Source of the DNA: Bdellovibrio bacteriovorus
Lineage (GTDB): Bacteria; Bdellovibrionota; Bdellovibrionia; Bdellovibrionales; Bdellovibrionaceae
Length of the DNA stretch: 64,000 bases
Assembly: GCF_002208115.1 (NCBI RefSeq)
Contig: NZ_CP020946.1
Coordinates: 1,054,001 to 1,118,000 of the forward strand
Direction of reading: 5' to 3'
The notes under the pieces are model-generated. The model did no database searches. It worked only from the letters and a program-made list of their open reading frames with translations, and had not been told where the DNA came from. Every line of letters begins with the position of its first letter. Positions within the stretch are counted from its first letter, which is position 1. The position numbers were made by a program, and so were the translations under genes. This document shows positions 16,327 through 26,308 of this stretch, in pieces.

Positions 16327-18080
16327 GATATTTTAACAGACAGCTCGCGCAGTTTTCCGCGAATCTTGTTTGCACGCTTTTCATCCGTCGTCAGGCTTGC
16401 CGCCTTTTCATACATCTGTTTGGCTTTGTCGGTTTGGGATTCCATCGAATAAGCGTCCGCCAGATGTTCAGCAATGATGCTGGCCGAGGCTTGATACTCG
16501 TGCGCTTTTTCCAATACCTGAATGGATTCCGAGAAGCGTTTTTGTTTGAACAGCACCCATCCCAGAGTGTCCAGAACGTAACCGTCCTTGGGATCAAGCT
16601 CCAGCGCGCGACGGGCCAGTCTTTCGGCCTCGGGCAGATGCTGGTTCAGTTCAGCCAATGAAAAGGCCAGATAGCTCAAGCTCTGCACGTGATTGGGTTC
16701 AATCTCCAGAACCTTTTTCATCTGGGCGATCATGTTTTCTTTTTTGCCCAGACGATCCAGGATCAGTGCATGTTGGAACAACAACTCCACATTCTTGGAG
16801 TATTTGGAAAGACCTTGTTCCAACACCTGAGCAGCCCCCAGGTAATCAGCCTTCGCATCAAGCAGCGAGGCGTACATCGTATAGACTTGCGGTTTGTCGG
16901 CGTTGGTTTGCAGACCCTTTTTGGTGACGACCAGGGCTTGGTTCAGCTTGCCCTGACCTTTTAACAAATGGGCGGCATGCACAATGGCCTCGCTGAAGTG
17001 CTTGCTTGAATGCGGCACCTGCATATAGTTGCGAACGGCATTTTCCATGTCGCCGGTTTCTTCCTGAACCGCAGCCAGGTAATAGCGGGCCGAATCTGCT
17101 GTCGGGTGCTGGGTGACGATGTCTTGTAGTTTTGCTCCGGCCTGATTGAAGCGTTTTTGTTCAATCAACAGCAGGGCCATTTTCATCTGCACATCCAGCG
17201 ATGATTCGGAATTACCGGTGATCAGCTCCAACTGGGAATAGGCTTTTTCCGAATCGCCGTCCTCCAGATAGATTTGTGCGATCAGGTCGGCCACTTTCGG
17301 GCTGAAGTTTTCCTGTCTTTGGTATTCCAGACACAAAGACAACGCTTTGCCGCGATTGTTCTGTTGCAGGTATAGATTCGCCAAAGCCATCAAAGCGTCT
17401 TCAAAACCCGGTTTGATGGTCAGGGCTTTCTTGAAGGCGGCTTCTGCAGCCTTTTGATGACCGGCCCCCTCCTGATCCAGATGGGTCAGGCCGATATAAT
17501 AAAGCACCTCGTGCGGGGTTTCATAGTTGGGATCTTTCAGCAGGGAGTTGAAGTACTGCTCTGCTTTTTTGAATTCTTTCTTATCCGCATACAAAGAGCC
17601 GATGTAGATAGGCGCTTCGCTGTTTTTCGGTTCCAGACGAAGCACAGCCTGATACTGAGCGATGGCTTTGTCATAGGATTTTTCTGCGGAATACAGTCCA
17701 CCCAAGACCAACAGTGATTCGACGTTTTTGGAATCTTTCGCCACTGCCTGTTCGGCTTTCTGAATGGCTTCTTTCACTTTGCCGATCTTCAGGTATTCAG
17801 CGGACAGGCGCATCTGCACCGCCGCAGAGTTCGGATCCAGGGCAGCGACCTTTTCAAACAGGGCCACGGCTTGTTCGGACTTTCCTTCACGGCTTAGCAC
17901 ATCCCCCATAATGAAGTTATAGTCCGCCTCGGCACGGGCATTGATGGCATCCGTTTTCGCAGCAGGAATCACAAGGCTTTGTTTTTCGGGGGCGGCGGGT
18001 TTCTTGGCAGGCGTGCTTGCGCAGGCTGTAAGGGTCAGCAGAAGAGCGGCACTGGCAGTCGTTTTGAAGGATGGGCGCAT
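16314..18080 (-). CDS. TPR-repeat lipoprotein
   Basis: 588 residues with a lipoprotein signal ending in LTLTAC (lipidation Cys20), then a Lys/Pro-rich linker. From about residue 50 to 575 there are about fifteen tetratricopeptide repeats (for example AVALFEKVAALDPNSAAVQ and LARRALELDPKDGYVLDTLG). TPR arrays make protein-protein scaffolds. With a lipid anchor it probably works at the inner face of the outer membrane, in envelope or export complexes (inference). It has an SD (AAGGAG) seven bases before the ATG. The 248 bp upstream (18081-18328) carry no visible gene. Confidence 0.88.
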   Translation of the reverse strand: MRPSFKTTASAALLLTLTACASTPAKKPAAPEKQSLVIPAAKTDAINARAEADYNFIMGDVLSREGKSEQAVALFEKVAALDPNSAAVQMRLSAEYLKIGKVKEAIQKAEQAVAKDSKNVESLLVLGGLYSAEKSYDKAIAQYQAVLRLEPKNSEAPIYIGSLYADKKEFKKAEQYFNSLLKDPNYETPHEVLYYIGLTHLDQEGAGHQKAAEAAFKKALTIKPGFEDALMALANLYLQQNNRGKALSLCLEYQRQENFSPKVADLIAQIYLEDGDSEKAYSQLELITGNSESSLDVQMKMALLLIEQKRFNQAGAKLQDIVTQHPTADSARYYLAAVQEETGDMENAVRNYMQVPHSSKHFSEAIVHAAHLLKGQGKLNQALVVTKKGLQTNADKPQVYTMYASLLDAKADYLGAAQVLEQGLSKYSKNVELLFQHALILDRLGKKENMIAQMKKVLEIEPNHVQSLSYLAFSLAELNQHLPEAERLARRALELDPKDGYVLDTLGWVLFKQKRFSESIQVLEKAHEYQASASIIAEHLADAYSMESQTDKAKQMYEKAASLTTDEKRANKIRGKLRELSVKISYLK

Positions 18081-18328
18081 CAGTTCTCCTTGTCAGAGTA
18101 CAGTGTAAAGAACTTTGCTGATTTATAATAAATTTGTTGAAGATCGAGCCTAAGACTGGCCCTAGATGCGGTTTCCACGGCGTTTGGGGGATACGGATAC
18201 TAGTAATGTTCACTTGTCGCTGACTGGCTCTTGGTAAGGGCGGCGGGGATGGACTGGCGCTTGCAATCTAAGCTGGCAGACGAAGTTTTTTACCTCAAAG
18301 ACAAGCTATTGGAACAGGGAGTGGAAAT

Positions 18329-18961
18329 ATGAAGGCACTATGGGTCGCAATTTGTTTACTGTCTGTTTCATTGACATCCTTGGCAGAGGAACAACTGGCT
18401 TCGGTTCGTGTGGTTAAAGGCCGCCTGGAGCTATTAAATCAAGACGGCCGTGCGGTGGCGATCAAGGACGGGGCCGTAAAGCTTGAAATCAGCAAACCCT
18501 CGAAGCTGTCGTCTCCTGTTCGCTGGATGAAAAACGAACGCGTGGTGCGCATTCAGGATCAGGGCCATGTTTTTGAATTTAGAATTCCAAAAAGCTCAAT
18601 CAAGGGAGAAGGGCAATTCTTGGTTAGTGCCGAAGCGGCGGAACAAAGCGCCAACCTCAGCTCCGTTGTGCAGAAGTCGGATGTGACTTCCGAGCGTTTG
18701 GAAGTCGTGAAGGGCTGCAGTTATTTTGTTCTGGTGCCAACGCCAGTAACCCGTGTCGATAGTAATGGCAATATCTCAACCACCATCGAGATTCAGCAGC
18801 AGTCTTATTCAGGCCGACAAGATGTTCTTGTTCATGCGATGAACTGGACTGAACAAGTCATCATACAGGTCTATAACGAGGAAGGCACGATTGAAATCAA
18901 GTCCGAGCCCGTGGCAAGACATGATGAAGTCGTTGTTCGCGAACTGTCGGACTGCCGATAA
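18329..18961 (+). CDS. Secreted protein of unknown function
   Basis: 210 residues beginning MKALWVAICLLSVSLTSLAEE, a signal peptide. The mature part is beta-rich and charged, with two cysteines (GCSYF and the last LSDCR), and resembles a small periplasmic beta-sandwich. I recognise no family. It starts an apparent two-gene unit: the next exported protein starts 11 bp after its stop. An SD-like GGGAGTGGAAAT precedes the ATG. Confidence 0.75.
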   Translation: MKALWVAICLLSVSLTSLAEEQLASVRVVKGRLELLNQDGRAVAIKDGAVKLEISKPSKLSSPVRWMKNERVVRIQDQGHVFEFRIPKSSIKGEGQFLVSAEAAEQSANLSSVVQKSDVTSERLEVVKGCSYFVLVPTPVTRVDSNGNISTTIEIQQQSYSGRQDVLVHAMNWTEQVIIQVYNEEGTIEIKSEPVARHDEVVVRELSDCR

Positions 18962-18972
18962 CTGAGGGATCT

Positions 18973-19887
18973 ATGATTAAGCTTGGCAAGTTTCTGAGTA
19001 TCATTGCGTTAGGTCTGATTCTGGGCGTGGAAGCCTTTGCCGCTTCTGCCGAGGCCCTGCTGGCGCGTGATTTGCGAAATGCCAAGATGACCTTTGGTCA
19101 TGAGCAGCGGCTATATCATTACTTCGATATTTATCAGGAAGCGGCCCCGGCCACGCAGGCTTTGATGGCGACACCTCAAGGGCGAAAGCAGGTTTTGCAA
19201 ACCCGCATTTCTTATGCGACTTCCAAGTTTTGGTCCAAGGCCTCTGGCAGCAAAGGGCTGTTTGCCGGGGAAGGCCTTTATCTGGCCATCGACCCCCATA
19301 TTTCTGAAAGCTATGGCAAGATGATGATCGAATTCACGGTCAAGCCGGACTCCTATTATATCAGCCTGGCTCGCGGTCTTTATCTCAGCGCAGACACGGT
19401 GAAGGCTATTTATCAGGAAGGCCATCTGGTGGCGGACCCGGCTAACGGTATTCCAGACACGATGCGGATTTCAGAGATGACTTTGGCGATGATTCTTCAG
19501 CCCGAAAACGCACGCTTCCGGTTGCTTCTGCAAAAAGCCCTGAAAAGTGAAAACATCATGATGGCCGAATACGTGTGGCGTTCGGACCTGGATGTGGTTT
19601 GTGGGGAGGAATCCCTGCAGACAGCCTTCGTGTATATTGGGACAGATCCTCGGCTTCCGGAATTCAGCGCCGTTGAAATGGCGGATGTGAAGCAGGCTTA
19701 TGCCGGGATTGCGATGACGGCAGGGGAGCAGCGAGCCTCCCAGGAAGCGCAGAAGCTTCGCACCTTGATAGATATCAATCAGCAGGCGATGTCCGCCAAC
19801 GAGATGGTTGAAAATGCCTTGGCGATTTATAAGTCTGAAAATGAATTTAAGAATGCCGTCGGGCGACTTCATGGGTGCAGGCCCTAA
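18973..19887 (+). CDS. Secreted protein of unknown function, partner of 18329
   Basis: 304 residues with a signal peptide (about 1-24, VEAFAAS). The segment YHYFDIYQEAAPAT, then SKGLFAGEGLYLAIDPHIS, then VKPDSYYISLARGLYL recalls the cleft of ADP-ribosyltransferase or RES-type toxin folds (a conserved H/Y-G-x-GxYxA pattern), but this is a loose resemblance only. The C-terminal third is helical. Two cysteines are present (VVCGEE and LHGCRP). It lies 11 bp after the previous exported protein, so they are likely co-transcribed and may work together outside the cytoplasm. Confidence 0.65.
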   Translation: MIKLGKFLSIIALGLILGVEAFAASAEALLARDLRNAKMTFGHEQRLYHYFDIYQEAAPATQALMATPQGRKQVLQTRISYATSKFWSKASGSKGLFAGEGLYLAIDPHISESYGKMMIEFTVKPDSYYISLARGLYLSADTVKAIYQEGHLVADPANGIPDTMRISEMTLAMILQPENARFRLLLQKALKSENIMMAEYVWRSDLDVVCGEESLQTAFVYIGTDPRLPEFSAVEMADVKQAYAGIAMTAGEQRASQEAQKLRTLIDINQQAMSANEMVENALAIYKSENEFKNAVGRLHGCRP

Positions 19888-19914
19888 AGCCGCCGCAATC
19901 GGGCTTCAGGCGGG

Positions 19915-20181
19915 CTATTTGTTTTTAAATCCCAGGATGTCCACGTAAGTGATGCCTTTGGCAACAGAAGAAGACGGCGTTGCTCTTTGTCCTTTGATCA
20001 GGATTTTTCCGGAATTGAAAAGTTCTTTGTACTGGGTGCGGGAAATCTCGCGCAGGTTCAGGTCTTCGTTTTGGTTTTTAATCGCCGTTAACAAAACACC
20101 GTCAAGACGCTTCGCAGACTTAAACAGCTCCAGAACAATGCGGAAGGATTTTGGGGGCTGTGGAGGGATGAAGTCTTGCAT
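19915..20181 (-). CDS. Small protein of unknown function
   Basis: 88 residues from ATG at 20181, preceded by AGGAAATACGTT, a good SD. A longer in-frame version from 20394 (159 residues) is possible but its extra part lacks any domain character. The protein is basic and helical (PKSFRIVLELFKSAKRLDGVL and LNLREISRTQYKELFNSGKI), with a winged-helix feel that might bind DNA or RNA. The C-terminus has a run of Ser and ends KNK. No signal peptide and no family match. Confidence 0.5.
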   Translation of the reverse strand: MQDFIPPQPPKSFRIVLELFKSAKRLDGVLLTAIKNQNEDLNLREISRTQYKELFNSGKILIKGQRATPSSSVAKGITYVDILGFKNK

Positions 20182-20463
20182 AACGTATTTCCTGTTTTTA
20201 GGGGATGACGGGCGAAAGTCCCATAAAAACGGGGGGATGAGCAAGGGCTTTTGACCCTTTTGTAGTTTTAACTGAGCGTCAGCTAAGAAACCGGACCCTC
20301 GCAAATAAAAGGATGCTTCAACTTTCTGTCTCATGCTGCGACGGAAAGTTGTTTCATCCCATTTCAGAAACACAGTTTTCCTCGCGATTATCATAGTTTA
20401 TCCAGATTTTCCTAAGGGGACCCGATAAAAATATGAGCTATTCCGTGGGATATCGGGGGAAAT

Positions 20464-23400
20464 ATGAATATTTTGGTGCGTTCTGCAAAACTGCTGCTGA
20501 TCTGTCTGCCGGCCTTTATGGGGGCAGTTGGGTGTACCCTCAAGGCAGATCTCCTCCAAAAAAGTCTCCCTTCGATTGAGGCTCCGGATGTGGGTGATGG
20601 GGACGGCGAAACTGATAATGACCTTTCAGGCTATTTTCCGGTGGATAAGACAACTCCATTTTTCCAGGATGACTTTAATCGCGACGATGAACTTCTGGCC
20701 AGTAACATAAAATGGATTGATTTAGGCGGTGCTCCCACCAGACTGACAAACAAAGAAGTGTCCACGTCGGACAATAGTGGGCAGTTATTGATTTCTCCCA
20801 ACAATCCTGCGGTCTTTCCTGATCAACCCAAGGTTTATCTGGAGTCTTCAGTTGTATTTGATTCTAGTGCAGACCAGATTTTCGGTATAACGCCTGCTGC
20901 GGATATGGGAAGCATGAACATCGTGGGATGTTTCTATCGATTTACAGCGGCAACTCAAACGCTCAGCATTTATGCCGGGGATTTTATGAGCTTTTACGGA
21001 GGCGCATTGACGCCTTACCTGACTCTGACAAATTACCCCGTGGAGTCGCCAAACTACCTCGGGTGTGAAGTGGACGAAGTCGCTGGTACAGCTACGGTGT
21101 TTCACAATCTCATAGAGTTGGGGACCGCGTCGGTGGTCGTACCTCCGTCCGCGAGTGCTGTTCCTTTGATTATTGCTCTGGGCAGCATCGTTGTAGATAA
21201 TGTGAAAGCTTTTCCTTCCTTTGAGGTGGGAAGAGATCCAAACGGCGACAATAAGCTGAAGATTTACAATCCTCCATATCAGAAGCACTACCTTAGCAAT
21301 CTGGCAAACTTTGTTCTTCAGGGCTATTGTGCGGATGACGGGGCCACGATTCAGGTCAAGGACTCGCCTCCTGGAACATTTCAATCAGGTCCTGTCACTT
21401 GTGCCGGCAACAAATTCTCTATTCCTTTGGATTTATCAGACGTAACTAGATTTGCAGAGGGAACCAATCAGATCCGCATCGAATACACAGTGGGTGGGGT
21501 TAGCAGTGAATACTTCTGGCACTTTATCCACGTCCCAACGCCACCTCCTCCGGTCGTTTCCATCGCCATTGGCGCACCGTCACCTTCATCTGGGTCCAGC
21601 ACCACGGAATTTGAATGGTCGGTCACTTATCAAAATGCAAGTGCGATTTCTTTAAATAGTAGTGATATTACTTTATCGGGAAACACCACAGGCTGTGTTG
21701 TTTCGATTGTGAACACCGGCCCCTCCAGTCGGACCGTGAAGGTGACAGGGTGTTCTGCCGGATCTGGCAGTGTCGCTATTTCGTTGAAGGCAGGGACTGC
21801 GGTGAACAGTGTTGCGGTTCCAGCCGGTCCGCAGGGACCTTCGGCAGCGGCTTTGTTGAAGCCCTCGATTTCTATCGGATCTTCGACCCCGGATCACGGA
21901 GGCAATGGAATCACTGAGTTTGTCTGGCCGATCACATATACCGGGGCATCGACTATCAGTCTCAGTTCAGCAGACGTCTTTCTTGTGGGCACAGCCAGCA
22001 AGACTGGCTGTAGTGTTTCGATTGCGGGCAGTGGTACAGTCAATCGTCAAGTCAAGGTGTCTGGGTGTCAGGCGACGTCGGGAACATTGGCCATTGTCAT
22101 CACTGCGGGCACCGCGCAAGGCAGTAATGGAACCTTGGCACCAGCTTCAGCAACTTCGCCCTCCGTCACCATGATGGTTCCTTTAAGCATCAGAACCTTT
22201 GCTCCCTATGAAACTTCAGCCGGTGCCAGAAAAGGTTATAGATTCCAAATTGCTTTTGATGGAGCTACGGCGGCGACTCTTGATCCAACGGATGTCGTGC
22301 TTGCTGGCGCCACCGCGGATTGTGTGGTGGAAGTTGAAGCATATGATTTTACCACGTTTCAGGTCGGGTACATAAATCTTTGGGATTGTTCGTCGTTAGC
22401 CTACGGAGCGGCGGTCACCATTTCTGTTAAAGAAGGGGTTGCGACAAACAGCTATGGCGATCTTTCACCAGCGTTGCCGAATGCGACGGTGATAGTGCTG
22501 GACAATCAGATTGAGGTTTCTTTTGCCAAAGCCGTCGATGTGATCCCGGGTGGTGCTTCAACAAATACCCAGCAACTGATGTTGGCGTTGGATCGCCCTT
22601 CTCCCGTTGATGTGCTGGTGGAATACACGGTTTCACCATTCTTTACGACGGCGGCAAATCCGACAAACTTCAATCTGCCCTCACGAGGCACAGTTCTTGT
22701 CCCCGCGGGGCAGACCTCCTGGCCGGTGTCTTATAGTTACCACGGTGGCTTAAGCACGGATGGGCATAAGATTCTTCAAGTGGGAATCTCGGGCGTGGTG
22801 GCCGTCGGCTATCGCGCCGTCGTCGGAGTCAATCAAGTGGCCCGCCGTGTGATTTCTGAAGAGTCCGGCCGGGTCACGCAAATGGTTCTTTCTCAAGGCG
22901 ACGAGCCTGTCTTTATGTGCAGTCTTCGTGGAGGCCGGGTCTTCTGTATCGGGGACAATACTTACGGTCAGCTCGGCGATGGAACAACTGTCAATAAAAC
23001 GGCTCCAACCCAGGTTGTCGGTGGGGATGTCTTCACTGAGATTTCCGCCGGTTCCAAATCCGTATGCGGGATCACCTCTGCGGGAGTTGTAAAATGCTGG
23101 GGTGATAATTCAAATGGTCAGTTGGGGGATAGCACAACCGTTTCCAAGTCGGTGCCCACCGCTGTGAGTGACGCTTCCACTTACAAGTCCATTTCGGTCG
23201 GGAACATGCATGCTTGTGGCGTGACGACGGCGGGGGTGACGAAGTGTTGGGGTTCGAATAACATCCTTGGCAATGGAGGAGCAACACCTTTAGTCCCGAC
23301 AGCGGTCACGGGTGGGGATCTTTATAACTCTGTTTCTGCGGGAGCGTTCACAACTTGTGGCATTCTGACCTCGGGCTTGGTGAAATGTTGGGGCGACAAC

Positions 23401-25107
23401 GAATACGGGCAGATCGGTGATGGCACCAGCGGAATGTGGGAAGATCGGGCGGCTCCAACTGCAGTGAGTGACAGTGATACCTACAGTGTTGTTTCTGTTG
23501 GATACGGGCATGTCTGTGGCGTGCTTGTTTCGGGTGGGGTAAAATGCTGGGGTAATAACGAATACGGGCAAGTCGGAGACGGCACTACGACTCCTCGACT
23601 TGTGCCCACTCCGATCAGTGGCGCTGACACTTATGTGACGGTCTTTAGCAGTCGCGGGAAATTCTACGGCTGGCCCGATTATAATATTTACGATCAGAGT
23701 TGCGGCGTGACCAGTGCCGGTGTTGTAAAGTGCTGGGGTTACTCTTTAGGGTTGGTTCCTGAGCAAAAAATTAACGGCCAATTCGTTTCCGTAGTCACAG
23801 GGCTTTCCAGACATTGCGCTGTTGATGTGAATGGTGTCGCTCAGTGTTGGGGTGCTTCGTCCGAAATTGCATTAGGTGATGCGCTTGATGGTCGACTGAC
23901 CTCCCCGGTGTTAAGCCCGACTTTAACGGCGGACACGACGTTGTATGACTCCATTTCAGGATCGGCTTTAAATCGGTGCGGGATCTCAACCACGGGCGGC
24001 GAACTGCGCTGTTGGGGAGTACGCAGTGGTCAGGAAAAAGACATGTCGATCCTTATGAATTCCGGTGATCAGTATGTGAAGGTGGCCCCAGGCCGAAGTC
24101 ATTCTTGTGGTATAACCTCGACAGGAACGGCTAAGTGCTGGGGGGACGGATTCGCAGGTAAACTTGGGACATTCAAGACCGCAGAAGTTCGAATCCCAGA
24201 ACCTGTATTTGGAAATGATACCTATACGGATATTGCCGTTTCCTATCATCACACCTGTGCTGTGACTTCGACCGGACAGGCGAAGTGTTGGGGTTACAAC
24301 AATACGGGTGAACTGGGGAATGGAAACACGTCGACAGTCTATGGACCTCAAACCGTGGTGGGTGGTGACAGCTTTAAAGCTATTGCGGTTTCTCCGGGTC
24401 GCTCCTGCGGGATTACGACGTCGGATGCATTGAAGTGTTGGGGGCTCGGGTTCTATTATGGTGGTAATCGTCTGACTCCTGTGGAAATTGCGGGTGGACC
24501 TTATAAGGCTATTGCCATGAGTGAATTGGCTCAACATGCCTGCGGATTGACGACGGCAGGGAAAATCTGGTGTTGGGGCAATAATGATTTTGGTCAGTTA
24601 GGAGACGGAACGGCCAATTCCCGCGAGGAAGCCGTTGCCGTCAGTGGCAGCGAAACTTACAAGGCTGTCTATGTTGGAGGGGGCACAACTTGTGGCCTTA
24701 CAACTTCTGGGGCCGCTCTGTGCTGGGGAGCTTACGTCGGGGATGGAACAATTATCAGTCGTACCTCACCAACAGCCGTCACTGGCGGGGATGTTTACAC
24801 TTCGTTGTCCGTCAGTGCCGATTATACTTGTGGTGTGACGGATGCGGGACTGGTCAAGTGTTGGGGTTTGAACCAAAAAGGTCAGTTGGGTGATGGGACG
24901 ACGGTTGATAAATATGCTCCTACTGCGGTCCTGGGGGCCGACAGTTACAAGGCCGTCTCAACTGGTGTTGTCTGGTCTGATGCAGACGGTAACAGCACTT
25001 GTGCGTTGACCGTGGCGGGCAGAGTGAAATGTTGGGGCGGCAGTCAAAAAGGTTTAGGGGTTGGAAATCTTAGATCTGCGTATCAGCCGATACCGATGGC
25101 GCTGTAG
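20464..25107 (+). CDS. Giant outer-surface lipoprotein with Ig-like domains and RCC1-type propeller
   Basis: 1547 residues. The lipobox GAVGC puts the lipidated cysteine at 24. Residues about 60-250 look like a concanavalin/LamG-type domain, about 360-570 carry two related Ig-like repeats (each with TEFEWSVTYQNAS-like openings), and about 690-810 a Calx-beta-like unit. From about 815 to the end there are about fourteen RCC1-type repeats of the form CGVTTxGxVKCWGxNxxGQLGDGTT. Each blade has two cysteines, so many disulfides are likely. RCC1 arrays form beta-propellers for binding partners. Probably a surface or prey-contact protein (inference). A terminator-like palindrome follows. Confidence 0.85.
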   Translation: MNILVRSAKLLLICLPAFMGAVGCTLKADLLQKSLPSIEAPDVGDGDGETDNDLSGYFPVDKTTPFFQDDFNRDDELLASNIKWIDLGGAPTRLTNKEVSTSDNSGQLLISPNNPAVFPDQPKVYLESSVVFDSSADQIFGITPAADMGSMNIVGCFYRFTAATQTLSIYAGDFMSFYGGALTPYLTLTNYPVESPNYLGCEVDEVAGTATVFHNLIELGTASVVVPPSASAVPLIIALGSIVVDNVKAFPSFEVGRDPNGDNKLKIYNPPYQKHYLSNLANFVLQGYCADDGATIQVKDSPPGTFQSGPVTCAGNKFSIPLDLSDVTRFAEGTNQIRIEYTVGGVSSEYFWHFIHVPTPPPPVVSIAIGAPSPSSGSSTTEFEWSVTYQNASAISLNSSDITLSGNTTGCVVSIVNTGPSSRTVKVTGCSAGSGSVAISLKAGTAVNSVAVPAGPQGPSAAALLKPSISIGSSTPDHGGNGITEFVWPITYTGASTISLSSADVFLVGTASKTGCSVSIAGSGTVNRQVKVSGCQATSGTLAIVITAGTAQGSNGTLAPASATSPSVTMMVPLSIRTFAPYETSAGARKGYRFQIAFDGATAATLDPTDVVLAGATADCVVEVEAYDFTTFQVGYINLWDCSSLAYGAAVTISVKEGVATNSYGDLSPALPNATVIVLDNQIEVSFAKAVDVIPGGASTNTQQLMLALDRPSPVDVLVEYTVSPFFTTAANPTNFNLPSRGTVLVPAGQTSWPVSYSYHGGLSTDGHKILQVGISGVVAVGYRAVVGVNQVARRVISEESGRVTQMVLSQGDEPVFMCSLRGGRVFCIGDNTYGQLGDGTTVNKTAPTQVVGGDVFTEISAGSKSVCGITSAGVVKCWGDNSNGQLGDSTTVSKSVPTAVSDASTYKSISVGNMHACGVTTAGVTKCWGSNNILGNGGATPLVPTAVTGGDLYNSVSAGAFTTCGILTSGLVKCWGDNEYGQIGDGTSGMWEDRAAPTAVSDSDTYSVVSVGYGHVCGVLVSGGVKCWGNNEYGQVGDGTTTPRLVPTPISGADTYVTVFSSRGKFYGWPDYNIYDQSCGVTSAGVVKCWGYSLGLVPEQKINGQFVSVVTGLSRHCAVDVNGVAQCWGASSEIALGDALDGRLTSPVLSPTLTADTTLYDSISGSALNRCGISTTGGELRCWGVRSGQEKDMSILMNSGDQYVKVAPGRSHSCGITSTGTAKCWGDGFAGKLGTFKTAEVRIPEPVFGNDTYTDIAVSYHHTCAVTSTGQAKCWGYNNTGELGNGNTSTVYGPQTVVGGDSFKAIAVSPGRSCGITTSDALKCWGLGFYYGGNRLTPVEIAGGPYKAIAMSELAQHACGLTTAGKIWCWGNNDFGQLGDGTANSREEAVAVSGSETYKAVYVGGGTTCGLTTSGAALCWGAYVGDGTIISRTSPTAVTGGDVYTSLSVSADYTCGVTDAGLVKCWGLNQKGQLGDGTTVDKYAPTAVLGADSYKAVSTGVVWSDADGNSTCALTVAGRVKCWGGSQKGLGVGNLRSAYQPIPMAL

Positions 25108-25125
25108 GCAGGAATCGGTCTTCCT

Positions 25126-25150
25126 ACGAAAAGGCGTCACGCCTTTTCGT
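25126..25150. terminator. Near-perfect palindrome between convergent genes
   Basis: Arms ACGAAAAGGCGT and ACGCCTTTTCGT flank a single central C. It lies just after the giant lipoprotein and before the end of the convergent TIGR02147 gene, so it is likely a two-way terminator though a U-tract is lacking. Confidence 0.6.
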
Positions 25151-25184
25151 CCTAGCTTCTGTCTGAGCCCGATATTTCGGCTTT

Positions 25185-26105
25185 TTATTTCTTCTTCGTC
25201 AGCGGAAATAGATTCAGATCCAGTTGCATAAGATAAGAGTCCGTCGAAGGAGATTTTGACTGCGCAAGGTGCTGGCGTGAAAGTTCGTCAATCCAGTTTC
25301 GCAGTTCGATGAGTTTCATTGCCACCGGCATAAACTGCCCCCGAGGAATAACCACAGGATGGTTATGATAGGTGGACGGACTTTGCGGATTTTCAATAAA
25401 TGTTAAAAAGTTATTAACCGCATCGCGATGAAGCTCGATTCCCTGGTAGGGCGCATCGCCCTTCGTAGTGGAGTGGTCAAATTCGGCCGGAGCCGCCGTC
25501 AGCGGGCTTCCTTCTATGAGCTCTCCGTTGTCATCCCATTGCAGATATTTTTCTTTCTCAATTCTGTCGAGTGCGTTTTGCATCCGCAGAGACGATATTC
25601 CCGGAATTTCAAAGCTTTCTTCGATCTCTTTGACAGAGAGGCGTTTTTTCTTCCAAGTCATCAAACGCAGAGCCCAGACAATGTCTGACCAGAGCACCTG
25701 ATCCATTCCAGCTTCCTTCTGATAGAGCGATGGGTTGGGATCGGTTTTTGATTTTTCCTGAAATAGCTGATCGGATTGATTTTTGGGGGAATGAGCCAAC
25801 GCAAGCCACAACATGTGTTCTTTTTGGGCGTTGTTCATTTTGAAATAGTTCGCAAATTCCAGGGCGCGTGTAACACTGAGATTTTTTCTACCTGAGCTTA
25901 AATCCGAAAGATAGCTTGCCGGCCAATTTAATAAATTGGCGAACACCCGGTAAGAAAACTTAGCATCACGCACTTTGTTTTCGACAAAAAAATCCTTGAA
26001 GTAGTCTTTCGCATCTTTGTATGGCATGGGCGAGACAAATTTTAACTTCTTTTCCACTGCAGGCATCCTTTGCAAACATTTTAGGGGATCAAGGTTCGAA
26101 TTCAA
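25185..26105 (-). CDS. TIGR02147-family regulator-like protein
   Basis: 306 residues. The N-terminus (about 25-110) has the hallmark YKDAKDYFKDFF...FSYRVFANLLNWPASYLSDL and SSGRKNLS of the TIGR02147 paralog family, known mainly from Fibrobacter and Bdellovibrio and thought to hold an HTH-like unit. The middle (about 140-200) forms a winged-helix-like segment with LSVKEIEESFEI. The C-terminal DUF4423-type region ends in a helical unit (PVAMKLIELRNWIDELSRQ). The family is presumed regulatory, targets unknown. A plausible role is control of neighbouring secreted proteins (inference). Confidence 0.8.
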   Translation of the reverse strand: MNSNLDPLKCLQRMPAVEKKLKFVSPMPYKDAKDYFKDFFVENKVRDAKFSYRVFANLLNWPASYLSDLSSGRKNLSVTRALEFANYFKMNNAQKEHMLWLALAHSPKNQSDQLFQEKSKTDPNPSLYQKEAGMDQVLWSDIVWALRLMTWKKKRLSVKEIEESFEIPGISSLRMQNALDRIEKEKYLQWDDNGELIEGSPLTAAPAEFDHSTTKGDAPYQGIELHRDAVNNFLTFIENPQSPSTYHNHPVVIPRGQFMPVAMKLIELRNWIDELSRQHLAQSKSPSTDSYLMQLDLNLFPLTKKK

Positions 26106-26308
26106 GAGTTAAACCGCGAAAGAAGTGTACTCATTTTTAGTACACCAGGTCTAGAAATGTACTCTTGCCGAGTAGAAAGTGACCAGCAAGGTCCGCTGCA
26201 AAAGCTAGTGACAGCCCAACCTGCTTACGCTTCTTTCCGGGGTGGTTTTTGATTTGCAAAAGAAGGTGGCAAATGTGTTCAACTACCAAACAAGAAAGAA
26301 GGTATGAA

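Noticed and set aside
18973-19887. ADP-ribosyltransferase/RES toxin call for the secreted protein
   Set aside because: Only a loose resemblance of one segment; catalytic residues could not be placed, so it stays unassigned.
22427-24537. Several antisense frames opposite the RCC1 lipoprotein
   Set aside because: They repeat with the period of the RCC1 units and are by-products of the repeat, not genes.
20464-25107. Periodic repeats considered as a CRISPR array
   Set aside because: Repeats lie in frame in a coding gene, vary in sequence and lack unique spacers. No CRISPR array was seen anywhere in the window.
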